A DNA stretch of 55,774 nucleotides from Bigelowiella natans CCMP2755 (Eukaryota; Cercozoa; Chlorarachniophyceae): positions 1 to 55,774 of the forward strand of contig ADNK01002494.1 of assembly GCA_000320545.1 (NCBI GenBank), read 5' to 3'. Numbering within the stretch: the first letter of the stretch is position 1; the number at the start of each line of letters is the position of its first letter. The position numbers and the translations under genes were made by a program. Under the pieces are notes generated by a model. It had not been told where the DNA came from, did no database searches, and saw nothing but the letters and a program-made list of their open reading frames with translations. Shown here piece after piece: positions 11,955-23,028 of this stretch.

Positions 11955-12174
11955 CGCGGTTTAACGATATCTGGGTGGTACAATGATTTTGCCGATTTGG
12001 TCTTGATGAACATCATTGTTTTCCCTTTAATCATTGTTTCAGGATGGTTACGATGACAACCGAGGTCAGTAGGGAGGAGGATAGAAAGAGGAAGGCGCGG
12101 GGGGAATAGTGCATTATTTACCGCAATATGAGCTGGAAAGAAGGTGTGACGAAGTACCTAAAATCTAATCGTGA

Positions 12175-12213
<39 letters not shown>

Positions 12214-13953
12214 CATTCGTGCGTTCTTAACGTAATAGGACTTGAATGGGACGAGGAGGAGGACCGAAAACTCGGAAAAACAACATTGGATAGAAGTAAT
12301 GATCACTGTAGTATAATAGTGGCAAATGTGAAAATCATACATGTGAGTAGACACATATTGCTTTGATAGAAAACAAGCCTTTGAGATAGAAACGCCACTC
12401 TCCATTTCCACCTTTTTGTTGGTCCTTTATGAATTCGCACCCATCTCTCACCCCCCCCCCCCCCCCCCCCCCGCCCTACCGGGATCCCTGTTGGGTATGA
12501 TATACACGGTGTCGTTGCAGTTTTGTTGGTGATGTTGCGGCCTTGTATCTATTGTCAGGCATCGTTTATTTTATGTTTCTGATAGTGTTGTTGGTGGTGG
12601 TGGTGATGTGGTTTGCTGCATTAGCGGAACGACGATTCGTCCATCCAACTGGACGATTTTCTGATCTCTCTGAGCAATGAGGAGAAGAAGAAGAAGGGAT
12701 CCCACGAAAACAAGGTGGTGGAGGAACCGCACACCGACGCACACGCACGATATTGGCCATAAATCCATCCTAATACCAATCAGTTGTAGTAGTTTTATCA
12801 GAGAAGTAGAGACTAATGTAGCGATGATTCGTCGTTCTTTCAAAAACACATCGGGGTTCATTCCATGTCTATCCTCTCCCCCATTGTCCTCTTTGCTTTT
12901 GCTTGCTGCAGAAGCAACACGAAGAGCCCGGCGAAATCGAGCACGTGAAGGAGCAGAAGCAACAGGAGGGGCGAGAGGACCGAAGAAAGGAATACGATGG
13001 TGCTGTGTATAAACAGACAGCATCGAAGATTGAGGCGCCAACTAATATGGCGTCTCCTTCGTTATTATTGTCCCCTTCATCTTGGATGAGACCCTACACC
13101 AAGGTTGAATCTTCCTCTACATTGCATCATCACTCTTCTACCCCTGCGGTGGCAATTACCGCAACACCTGCAACGCCTACGCGAGGGGGGGGAGGAGAGG
13201 AAGGAAAGGGAGAGGATACCACTGTCGGTACAGCTGTCTCTCATTTCCCACAACGACAGCAGCAGCAGCAGCAGCCGACACAGCCATCACCTTTACCGCT
13301 GCAGAATCGTAATAATTACCAATATCATCAACAGCAACAACATCGTTCGCCTCGCCATGAATACCATTCCCCCCCTCTTCCACCAAACCAAAAGCATCCT
13401 CCTCACCTTGTAGCGAAGACTATATCAGTCGTTGCTATTCCTGCCATTACTTCTATAACGCGCCCCGCCCCTACAAATTCTACTGTGAACAGTGCTGCTA
13501 CTACTACAACTACTACTACTACTACTTCTTCTATTGCTGGGAAAGGGGCTATCATGCTCATGGCTCCTCAATACAATAACGTTGCATCGTCATCTACCTC
13601 TTTCTGTCACCCGCCGAGGAAGCAACCATCTCCCCAGCAGCAGCAGCAGCAGCAGCATACCATCTCTACCTTAAGAAGAGATCCTTCACTGTATATGAAT
13701 AATCCTGCAGCTGTCACTACTCGATATGTTCCTAATTATCCTCAGCAGCAGCAGAATCGCAATCATCTCCTCCCGTCCTTCACTACTCCCCGCAGTACTC
13801 CTCTTCTTCTTCCTTCTCCTCCTGCTTCTCGGCACCAGAACCTCCTTCAACAACGCCCACTAGGGAATAAGATCCAACAGCGGCAATATCGTAAAGGAGA
13901 CTCATGGAAGATGCTACCTTGTCCCTCTCCTTCCCCCACCTCGTCTGTGGTAA

Positions 13954-14008
<55 letters not shown>

Positions 14009-14516
14009 CACTGCCACTGCCACTGCCACTGCCACTGCCACTGCCACTGCTGCTGCAACAACCTCCGCGGGAATGTTACACCGATACAATGGTCTCATGC
14101 AGGGAGTGGTTTCAACGACGACTCCTCGAGCCACCGTTGCTCGTCCTCCTCCCCCCCCCTCCTCTACAACTACTGCGCCATTATCATTCCTGTATGCAAA
14201 TGGTGCTGCGGTTTCTCTCAACAGCACGCGGCCATTCTCTTCCCGATCAGCAAACCTACCCTCATCCTCGCACCAGAGGCGTCAGCGTCCAAATGGTGGA
14301 GGGAATGGACAAAATCAGCAGGGACTCTCTGCTAGCACCGCTGCCTCCTCCCTTGCAGTAGGCCGTGACAAGAGGGAACCTGCTGTAAATCTCTGCGAAT
14401 GGGTATTGACCAATAACTCCCCCCCCCCTAGGGATCTTGACCCGTTACTGCCGGCAGTCATGGAAGGCTTTCCTGCCGGTTCAGGGCAGCATCAGCAGAA
14501 CCTCCCTAGTGCGTGA
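9701..14516 (+). CDS. large HMG-box protein, eight exons, ~1134 residues
   Basis: Exons are 9701-10020, 10250-10325, 10508-10648, 10736-11782, 12043-12064, 12239-12342, 12625-12714 and 12912-14516. All joins are GT-AG and phase-consistent; the sum is 1135 codons including TGA. I start at ATG 9701 (MADRKPPPPPKPRR). An HMG box spans residues about 70-145: PRRFKTAFNFFQLQALRKMW, LVGKQWREMGADEKAPFLKM, ADEDKDRYKREVAEMEK. It binds the DNA minor groove in known members, so a nuclear chromatin or transcription role is inferred. The next region is Gly-Arg-rich, then a long disordered Ser/Asn/Pro segment, an acidic patch (WDEEEDRKLG) and an IQLDDFLISLSNEE helix. The last exon is Gln/Pro/Ser-rich with (Ala-Pro)n and (Ala-Thr)n runs encoded by GCTCCT and GCCACT hexamers (about 13960-14050). 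The 22-nt exon 5 is unusually short. The whole gene lies between the inverted repeats. Confidence 0.82.
10171..10213. repeat. (TA)n microsatellite in HMG-box gene intron 1
   Basis: A perfect TA run of about 40 bases lies inside the first intron, about 37 bases before exon 10250-10325. Confidence 0.95.
11912..12211. repeat. two (GT)n-GCGC microsatellites in adjacent introns
   Basis: GT runs at about 11915-11946 and 12178-12207 both end in GCGCGC and lie in the introns on either side of the 22-nt exon 12043-12064. Confidence 0.9.
12450..12472. repeat. long poly-C run
   Basis: About 22 consecutive C residues lie in an intron of the HMG-box gene. The exact length is likely unreliable. Confidence 0.85.
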
Positions 14517-14729
14517 GTCAGATTGATAATCGGCTAATTCTATTGTGAATGGGGGGCATATGCGAACTATAGGGCATAGATGCTCCGCCACCCATTACTT
14601 TCTTCACGTCATAAATGTGATGTTGTTATTTCAGTATTCTTACAAATATTTCAAGCGTTTTGTTGTTGCTTCGTCTTGCTTGGTTGGGAAAATGAAAGGA
14701 AATTCAATTTTGTACTATTTTTTTGTAAT

Positions 14730-15480
14730 ATACCAATGAGGGCATGTACATGTCTAGATGTCGCCTAGGTCTACAGGCTAGCAGGCCGATCACACGCTCG
14801 TGTTGCGATACTCATAGCGTGATATGTAGACTACGTAGTGTCAGTAGGAACACATGCACATGGCAGAAGTCTATCAGCCTGGCAGTCGATCATGTGCCGA
14901 TGAAATGTCATTGACAAGCGTGTGCGACAGCGATCGAACAATGTGCAAGAATGCCACATCGTGTTCGTTCACGAAGGGCGCATGTCTAGCAGCAGCTAGA
15001 TGTGCACATTGCATTGCGCACGTCGTGGTGGTCATCGCAGATGGCTAGATGAGGTCACAACATGCAATGTCCATCCGCATTTATCCATGTACATCTAGTC
15101 ATCTGCGGTGGCGATGATGGCGTCATGCGGTGCATGCTGGCGCATGCATCACATGGTCATGCATGCGCACATCTGTCCATGCACATGCCAGCATGCTAGC
15201 ATGTTTGCCGCGCTGCTGCTAGACTGTGCTAGCATGGATCGCCCACAAATGGACAAGTGCAAAACAAGTGCATGCGTGCAGGCATGTGCTTGCACGCGAC
15301 TTCTGGACTTGCATGTTTGCATTGTCTAGCAGTGTCAGCGTTGCCATCCCCTAGATCCCACAACAGATGTGCATGCCAGTCATGGCTTGCATGATGGTGG
15401 CAGTCTAGCAGTGCGTGTTTAGTTTTTGAGCGTCAAAGACACAGACATGCTAGCTAGCATGCATGCGCATGGGTCCATGA
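14730..15480. other. palindrome-rich island (CTAG/CATG/TGCA)
   Basis: This is non-coding sequence dense in CTAG, GCATGC, CATG, TGCA and GATC, for example TGCTAGCATG at 15190-15240 and GCTAGCTAGCATGCATGCGC near 15450. Microsatellites are absent. It lies between the 3' end of the HMG-box gene and the right inverted-repeat arm. Confidence 0.7.
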
Positions 15481-15763
15481 TCAACTTGTGATTGCACCAA
15501 ATGCGTGTTGCATCATTGCAATGATTGCCACCCGAAAGACGTTCGGGGAGGAGTGCTCGCAATTGATGGATGTGCATGTGTGAAGAACCACGTGAGGAGA
15601 AAAAGAAGAAGAAGAAAAAAGAAGAAGAAGAAAATGTGTGCGGATGAAACCAAATGGAATCGCATCATGGAGTTCACTAACTGCCAAAGAAGTGTTCGAA
15701 TGAATGAATCAGAAGGAAGTTGTTGCAATGATGCACTCTGAAAGGATCATCAATGATGCAACA

Positions 15764-15929
15764 ATGAAACAATGAAACAATGATGAAAAACTGCATTTCC
15801 AAAGTGTTGCAAGACACTTGCAGCGTGCAAAATGCAGTGCCTCGAACTGGTTTCAGTGAGGACTGTGACTAGCAAATCAACTAGCTGGTTTGCCAAAATG
15901 GCATGACTTGGTCATTGAGAAGCAATGAC
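15764..15929 (-). repeat. right arm of ~166-bp inverted repeat
   Basis: This is the reverse complement of 7941-8109. The inner end reads CAATGATGAAAAACTGCATT and the outer end GAGAAGCAATGAC. Flanking bases outside the two arms (TCTA on the left, ATTG on the right) do not form an obvious target-site duplication. Confidence 0.88.
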
Positions 15930-16190
15930 ATTGGCAGCAAAATTCTGACGGCGCAAGACCTCCACTCTGAGCAAAAACTTCCTGAAGGCCATGTCCACAT
16001 GACGATCTACGATTGGATCATCTGAGGGGGCCCCCAGCAGAATTTTGGTTTTGGAGGAGTCTGGAGCGTCAAAGAATGAAGAGTGGAGGGAAGAAGCTGA
16101 ACCCAGAGCTGATCTCATGTGCGAGAGAAGCTTGCATCTCTCTGCATTCAAGTGAGTGCAATGATGGATCATCTGAAGTGCCATCACCAC
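15912..16190 (-). other. open minus-strand frame of coding-like composition beside the inverted repeat
   Basis: The frame reads ...FFDAPDSSKTKILLGAPSDD then PIVDRHVDMAFRKFLLRVEV and LRRQNFAANVIAS. The composition is protein-like, but no start, splice partner or family was found. It overlaps the outer end of the right inverted repeat and may be a remnant of a mobile element or of a duplicated gene. Confidence 0.25.
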
Positions 16191-16370
16191 CTCTTAACAA
16201 AATGGATTCATTTTTTGCCTTTGCGACTTAAAAAATATGCAGAAAATGACTAAAAAATGACTGCATTTTCGTTGATCGGTGTAGGTTGTTTCCCGAGATC
16301 TGATCTGCTCGCAGGAGGAGTGCAAACAAGCATCGGAAGGAGGAGGAGGAACAGGCGGAGCGTCGCTTGG

Positions 16371-17509
16371 ATGGGAGGCGGGGCAAGCCGGGGGCCGAAG
16401 CCTGATGCCTCACTAGTGCTTGAAGTCCAGAATCTAGTCAATGAACACCCTCATGTTAGTACCTCCTAGTGCAAAGTAGGGATGGATAATGACGTGTCCT
16501 GGTGTGATGGTGGTGCTCTCGCAGGCAAAGCTCGGCGCCGAAGATGGAGAAGGCAAGAAGCACGTCGTCGCTGAGGAAGACATTAATGAGCTTTATAAGG
16601 TATTCTATCGAAATCAAATGTGCTTGCGTTCTTCCTCCTCCATTTCCCCGCAACAAACAGCGTTTCGTCGACTTGGATTCCGATCAGGACGGTTTCATCT
16701 CCGCCTTCGAATTTCTCGCGGTGAGGACCAAACAATGACCGTCAATTTGGGAATGTCTAACGAGGTTTATCCTTTTGATGTTATAGACTCCGGAGTTGAT
16801 GGGGAATCCCTTGGCCTTTCGAATCGCAGCACTTACGCATGACAATGGGTAGTTGGAGAACCAGAAGAAGAAGAAAGAAGAAGAAGGGGCGGTTGAGGAG
16901 GAAGACAAGCAAAACGAATCAATACTAAATATGTATATGCACATGAACAGTGGCGGCAAGTTGAATGGAGAGGAGAAGGAAGCCAAAGCTGGGGAGAAAG
17001 GCCAGGAGCAGGATCGCGTCGATTTCCCTCGATTTGCAAGCGTTACGTAACATTAGTAATTAGGCGAAAGGAGTCTGTGAGTGTTTCTCTGGAAACAAAG
17101 AAGAAATGAAGGATGGGCTGTGTGAGACAGATATACAGTGCAATACCTCCCAGTTTCTATTTTCATCCTCAAATGCTAATCATTTGCCTAAAAGTTTGTA
17201 TTCGATACATCTGTGGCCAATGTTTGATTTTGTCGCAAACCAACCTGTTAGAACTTGCGGATATTCCTAGAATCCACTCCAGAACAAGAGCGGGCAAAAT
17301 GTAAGTAGTTGTGTTGTTTTCCATTCTCCCTACTACTACTACTACTACTACTACTGCTACTACTACTAGATTTGGTGATGGATCTCCTACAATAAATAAT
17401 ACAGACCTTTTCCGGCTTTTTGACCTTGATAAGGATGAGGCAGTCGGGTACAAAAGATAGACAATAATGTGGCTATATTCATGCATTCGTTACCCACAAA
17501 TAATGTTTA

Positions 17510-17552
<43 letters not shown>

Positions 17553-18172
17553 TTTATATCATCATCATCATCATAAAAATAATAACTATGATATGATTTT
17601 CATATGTATCGCTTTTTCTGCCATGGACGTGATAAAAAAAAAATAGGAGAGACGATCTTCACAAGATGCTAAGATATTTAGACAACTATGACATTTGTAA
17701 TGGGGATGACGGCAACGGGCACCCCCGATCGGTACAGCAGCAAGAACAGGAGGGACAGATGGTTGGTAGGGGTGGGGTCAACGAGTTTTATGTTATCGAG
17801 CGGATGAGACACTAAAGGAAGAACAAATGAGTTCGTTGAGCATAATTTCAAACATACATAAATTGCATAATTGCAGCACGTTGCAGACCTAGCAGTAATG
17901 CTACTACAAACATACGATAAGGTCGCCTGCGTAGTTTTTGCTTTCATAATTGTAGGGGAAGGGAGGTATTGTAGAGGCGGAGGGAGCACTAGTTAGTAGG
18001 AAGAGAAAGAGAACGAATTTTATGATTATTATACAGATGCAAAGTGAAAAAGTGTGGCAACAACTAGAATTCGATGAGCAGAGAGGCTCGAGAGTAGTGA
18101 AACCGACTCATCCATCTTCTTTGTTAGGATCGAGACGGAAAGCTCAATTTCACCGAATTTTCTAAAGTATAA
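16371..18172 (+). CDS. calcineurin B-like EF-hand regulatory subunit
   Basis: Exons are 16371-16454, 16525-16599, 16661-16720, 16787-16848, 16951-17041, 17252-17300, 17405-17447, 17647-17761, 18037-18093 and 18128-18172 (TAA), all in phase; about 226 residues. The start MGGGASRGPK fits the N-myristoylation pattern MGxxxS. EF-hand 1 is DLDSDQDGFISAFEF (residues about 58-72). TPELMGNPLAFRIAAL follows, as in calcineurin B (ELQQNPLV). EF-hand 2 is degenerate with an insert (DNGGGKLNG...DRVDFPRFAS). EF-hand 3 is DLDKDEAVGRDDLHKML. The C-terminal hand is DRDGKLNFTEFSKV. Calcineurin B binds calcium and the helical arm of the phosphatase catalytic subunit. It is longer than the usual ~170 residues because of inserts. 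The join before the last exon is doubtful (see findings). A generic EF-hand sensor is the alternative. Confidence 0.78.
17509..17574. repeat. (CA)n and (ATC)n microsatellites in an intron of the calcineurin B-like gene
   Basis: A CA run (about 17513-17548) is followed by a short ATC run (about 17558-17573) in the intron between exons ending at 17447 and starting at 17647. Confidence 0.9.
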
Positions 18173-18499
18173 TCCACAAAATTGATTGTATTTTAGTAGT
18201 AATGGTGGTAGTGGTAGTGTTAGTGATCATGCACGCACACGGACATAAGTACATATGCACACTACACGCACCAAGGTTGCAGGATAGAGTAGTCCATCGA
18301 TGATCATGCACATATATGTCCCTTATATTTCGCCCAAGGTGTATGTTGTGTTATGATGCATGCGGTAAATTTGGATTTGGGAAGTACATGACACGGCGTC
18401 CAGCTGACCATTTCTCATAAATGTAAAGGCTGCCAGGGATCTCAGATGGTTGCGATGGCTGAAAATGTACAATGATGATGATGATTCTGATGATGATGG

Positions 18500-19330
18500 G
18501 AGTGGCACAATTTAATAAGCTCTGCTAGTCTAGCTACATGCGTGATGGCATAGCATTTAATTTGTTGTGACCTTTTTAATGAGAACGATACAATGCCCAC
18601 AACGTGCAGCACAAATGCAGTAAAAAATGGGGCAATGTTGTGCTGGCACTACTCATAACACTCGCGTTGTAGACTACACGTGCTAGCATGCACCGCAACA
18701 TAAGAGATGGATGTGATGAACACGTCATTATTTTTTTCAGTTGTCATCCTAATGTAGCTTTGCAAAGCTGCGGCTACAGCATTGAATTTGTGTTTGTTTG
18801 TCTCCGCTGTTGTGTGCATCATGCATGTGAATGCATTGCAACGTGCTAGCATAGCGTGTCCATCCCAAGTCACATGCTGCGAGCACAGTGGCTCATGAGC
18901 CGATGAGCTTGCTTGTGAACAGAATACAGTCTGATGACACGGTGCAAAAACTAGGTAGCGCTCATCAGTCTGTTGCGTTTGTGCAGCCGTTGAGCTGCAA
19001 TCACATTTGCTAATTGGCACAGTTCTAGAGGCTAGATGCCCGTGTGCGTGTCACATGCGTCGTGCTCGAGGTCACACACAAAGCGCTCATCTCCTAGATC
19101 TGGTCAGCAGTCGCTGTTATTTTTTGTTTGCATTGCTCTTGAGCCACGTCTTCGATGCACTTGCGCTGCAAATGATGCTCGCTCATGCAATCACTAGATC
19201 ACCCCGCATGGCAGGTCAAAACGTTCAATATCAACGACCATGCACAAAATTGGCCCCGCATCAGTAGATCACTTGCATCGCATCTGCGATCAAAAGTGCA
19301 TCTCCACAGCTAGCTATCGAACTCATTCAG
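18500..19330. other. palindrome-rich island between convergent genes
   Basis: No coding potential is convincing here. The stretch is rich in CTAG, GCTAGC, CATGCATG, TGCA and CTAGATC motifs (for example CACGTGCTAGCATGCAC near 18677). It lies between the 3' end of the calcineurin B-like gene (+) and the 3' end of the lysine-rich gene (-). The 19343-19730 stretch beyond it has open plus-strand frames of no recognisable family. Confidence 0.7.
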
Positions 19331-19889
19331 TTTGTTCATCACTTGAATGGGAGGGCACATTGTAACGGCAGAATGTATGTTCTTCGGAGTCAACGCACCA
19401 CTAGGTCCAGAGAAAAGGTACAGAGAAAGCACAAAAGTCCAACCTCCAAAGGCCATGTCACCTACCTCTCCGTCGCGTTTGCATCCAGTTCTGCTACCTT
19501 TTTTTTTTGGCCGCAATGGGACGGGCTGTGGACGAAAGTTAAGAAAGGAGGAGGGGTCACACGCAGAGGAGAATGCAACAAATGCTCAGAATGATTCCAA
19601 AGAATTGTATGTGTCAAGCGAGGAAAAGCTGCACATCTCGCGAATAGATCAAATGGAACAAAACAACTCAAGGCATTTCAAGTCACACAAGAAACATGGC
19701 AGCATGGCCAGATATCATTCACTGATCTAGTTTTTGACGATCATCATCGTACAACACCTTTTGTGCTGCTGCCATTTGCCACCTTTTTCTTGCCGTTTTT
19801 CACTCGACTCAAGGAGCCAGCTGCAAACGCTCGGAGCAACAATCTGCGAAGCATCCACCAAAAAACATGCCTTTGCATCACTGCACCCA

Positions 19890-19913
19890 TCAATCACGGG
19901 CACAATGTGTGTA

Positions 19914-19953
<40 letters not shown>

Positions 19954-21578
19954 ACGTGCAACATGCAAATTGTCACACACCGTTGACCCCCTCGTAGCGA
20001 AATTGCTGGCTTTATCCTGGCGTTCTTAGTCTTTTTCTTTCTCTTCTCCTCCTCCTCCTCTCGAGCCCTTCTTGTGGCCAGCTCTTCTGCCTTCTTCTTG
20101 GCCGCACTCTTCTCCCCCCCTAATCCGTACTGCTTGTTCAAACGTCTGGACAAATGAGGAGAGGAGGTAGGTAAATGATTCGGATGTCTAAACGACAGGA
20201 GATGTCATCAGCCATCATATTTAGGACCAGCACCACCTTTGCAGCACAGTCCCTGGACATCCGAAAAGAGCTTTCGCGTACCGAGATCGAGCAGGAGGCA
20301 ACTGAGCTATTATGTCTGCAACAGTATTGGAAGATGAATTCTCCGAAGCTTTTCCTTCGTTATCCTCCCCTTCATCGCCATTTCCACCAGCGCTACTGTT
20401 GCCTTTTAGGAATGAAGGCAGAACCACGTAACAACGACGACGACGACAACAATGATGATGATTATGTGATGATGATGCCACGAATAAAAATGTTGACGAT
20501 GTAGTAAGCAGCAGTATGTATTGTGGCCATGTGTGGTTTCGACACGATAAATGCCAAATAACGGAATAACAAATCATCACCACCGCAGGCAGCAGCACTA
20601 CTACACCTGGCTGCTGCTGTTGCTGTTGCTCAAGAAACATCCGTAGAAGTGCTGCAATGCCGCTGCGGCGGGGTGCCGCTGCTACTTCTGCTTGGGCCGC
20701 CTGCTTCTTACGATCCATTTCCTGAAAACAGCAACATCGGTATGAGTACAGCTCTACAGTAGAACAAAGAGGGGAGGGGGGGGGGGGGCACTGCAAAGCA
20801 CCCCGGAAAGGATGTAAAACATTGCAAATGTCCTGCCTTGTTCCTGTTAACCTTCGCCCGAATTCCGCTACTATTTCTTCTTCTTCTTTGTCTTCTTCTT
20901 CTTGCACTACCTACCTCAAGTTCCTCGATGACCCTTTTGTTGTGACGCATGGTGCCCTTCACAAGTCTCATCAGGAAGCTGCTGTCCGGTCGTGCCCGTG
21001 TAAGCTCCGTCGCGATTTTCTTCGCGGCGGCCTTAACTTTCTTCGTGACCGCCTGGAGGAGGAGGAGGAGGAGGAGGAGGAGGAGGAGGAGATAAAGGCA
21101 ATGAACTATTTTTTCAGTTACGCGAGACAAAACTTCACTAGGTTTCTTCATTCGTAACTAAGCGTCACCGCGACAGACTGCCGAACTTCATTTCCTACAT
21201 CATTCGTTTCTCTTTCCCGCTGATATTCTATATTCCTTCCATCCCACCTCTTCGTCCTCCTCCAGTGTGTCCTCCATTACTGCCTAATTGAGTGTTATAA
21301 GGTACGTTGGATCGGGTCGGTCACAGCTAGCGACACAGAGATGTGTGGGGGGGGAAATCTAAAGATAAATTATGGCTGACAGAGCGGCCCGAAAGTCTTG
21401 CTTCCTTGTCAGAAACATCGCCATCAACATTATCTAGATTATCATGATCATGATCATACTGGAAGGAACAGTGCCTACTACTACTTACTACCATAGCTTT
21501 GTCGACACTGCCTTGGGCCTCGGCAACATAGCTAAAGTACCCCATCTTCTTTTGGTGCGCAGGCCTGAAACTGATAGA

Positions 21579-21617
<39 letters not shown>

Positions 21618-21953
21618 GGCAGAAGCAACGGCAACGAGAAACATCAGAGAAAAGGAGAGGGACACAGCGACATATCGCTAGTATGTCAACAGCAATGGTC
21701 TATCCTCTCGCGTCTCTGTTACGACTTTTGACGGCTGCTGCATGGTGTGATGATGTGAGGATGAACAGGCACGTGAACACACCCATATTCAGCCTCCAAA
21801 CGTTTTCGCATTACTACAGTGCCTCCGTTGACCTTAGGTGAGACGTGTATTGTCGTACACGAGAAAGGGGAGGGCATTGGATCAATCAATTGTTGCTGCT
21901 GCTACCACTACTGCTGACTACTACTGCTGGCTAAGCACGCACATGCACACACG

Positions 21954-21998
<45 letters not shown>

Positions 21999-22588
21999 CA
22001 TCATCATCATCATCATCATCATCTGTTAAATTACTACATTGTTAGTTTATTTTTTTGTCATTAGAACCCGAAACTGTGATTTACAATGAAATTCTGTTCT
22101 GTTTTATTTGTCATGTGCACACCGACCCCTTCCATCAGAGGTTGAAACGAAGTGCACGTTTTGGCAACAACTTTTCTCTTTTGAGGGGACTTGGATCGAG
22201 GCTTTGGTTGTTTTTGTTCTTGTGATGATGACGATGCAGGATCATTTTGATCTTTTTTTTCCTGTGCCTTCATCACATCCGCCTTCTCAGGAGATAGCTG
22301 AGACATCAATCACCAGTCATCATCATCATCTTCACCTAACAACCAAATCACCGAGGAGAGGAGGAGAGCTACCTTCGCTATTCCCGCGGTGTCGTTTGCA
22401 TTTGCAGAAGTGGACAAGATAGAGCGAATCAGGGACAGAGGCTTCGTCGTCGTCCTCTGGCGCTTGCGCTGGGAGGATTGCGTAATCTCTACCTCAGTAT
22501 TTCCCTCGTTGCGCCTTTTCTTTGTTGCCCCTGCCCCCTCACCCTTGCCATATTCCCTCTCCAATCGCTTTCGGAGAGCAAGAGACAT
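19890..22588 (-). CDS. lysine-rich nuclear-type protein, eight exons, unrecognised
   Basis: Exons in coding order are 22588-22373, 22297-22158, 21564-21492, 21283-21248, 21052-20915, 20721-20607, 20402-20237 and 20145-19890. All are phase-consistent, 380 codons if the last frame runs to its stop. The start is MSLALRKRLEREYGKG. Basic clusters (TKKRRN, RKRQRTTTK, SPQKRKVVAK) suggest nuclear import. A helical core spans exons 5-6 (AVTKKVKAAAKKIATELTRA, LMRLVKGTMRHNKRVIEELE, then MDRKKQAAQAEV). A Gln run and an acidic Ser/Gly linker precede IAQLPPARSRYAKALFGC. The C-terminal segment is Lys/Glu-rich with coiled-coil character (KSAAKKKAEELATRRAREEE). The last ~30 residues read through a (CA)n microsatellite (HTHTHT), so the true 3' end may be spliced differently near 19998. 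No family was recognised. Confidence 0.68.
19911..19952. repeat. (GT)n microsatellite at the 3' end of the lysine-rich gene
   Basis: A GT run of about 40 bases. On the coding (minus) strand it reads as a His-Thr repeat in the terminal reading frame. Confidence 0.9.
21056..21090. repeat. (GGA)n tract forming a splice acceptor
   Basis: On the coding strand this is (CTC)n CTCCAG immediately before exon 21052-20915. The trinucleotide array itself serves as polypyrimidine tract and acceptor. Confidence 0.85.
21948..22023. repeat. (CA)n and (ATC)n microsatellites
   Basis: A CA run (about 21957-21996) joins an ATC run (about 21998-22023) within the long intron between exons 22297-22158 and 21564-21492 of the lysine-rich gene. 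Confidence 0.9.
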
Positions 22589-23028
22589 CGCCGTCGTGTT
22601 CTGCCCTGTTTCCTTGCAGGGCTTTTACACCGAAAACGTTTGATTCTCTATGTCGTTTATTGCCGTTTCCAGCCCATATTTAAAACAACGACTTGGGTTT
22701 CCATCGTAGGCAAGATGTCTCGGGGAAATATGTATTGCGTCACAAGATACTTCTTGTCGTAGTATCGGAAACCCCCACTTCCCACACGATACGAAGGGTT
22801 TCAAATTTCGAAGGAATTTTCAAGGTACATCCACGTCAGCGGAGTGTGGGGGGGGGGGGGGGCGATGGGGAGCGAAGGGAGGATGGGGATCGAATGATGC
22901 ACACAAATACTACAGCAAAACAAAAGCACAAGCAAAAGCACGGACATATAAACACGCACACAAAAGCACGGATGTACACTGCACATGCGACATGTGCGGC
23001 ATGCTCAATACTTACATTAGAGTAAACG
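22589..23028. promoter_or_regulatory. bidirectional 5'-5' intergenic region (440 bp)
   Basis: This is the head-to-head gap between the lysine-rich gene (-) and the Bax inhibitor gene (+). It contains a G-run at about 22849-22862 and short CA/AAGCA repeats. No TATA box or other element can be assigned from sequence alone. The promoter call rests only on position. Confidence 0.4.

Noticed and set aside
7941-15929. Interpretation as a Maverick/Polinton-type giant transposon
   Set aside because: No polymerase B, integrase, ATPase or capsid gene lies between the arms, and no target duplication was found.
16787-17050. Possible TAG stop-codon reassignment in the calcineurin B-like gene (in-frame TAG after THDNG)
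   Set aside because: A phase-correct intron (16849-16950) removes the TAG and gives a better EF-hand. Long exons elsewhere (for example 12912-14516 and the 1657-codon polyprotein) contain no in-frame TAG.
17271-17447. Alternative exon pair giving KIFGDGSPTINNTDLFRLF in the calcineurin B-like gene
   Set aside because: Using acceptors at 17251 and 17404 instead gives ASNLRIFLESTPEQERAKYL then FRLFDLDKDE, which matches calcineurin B much better.
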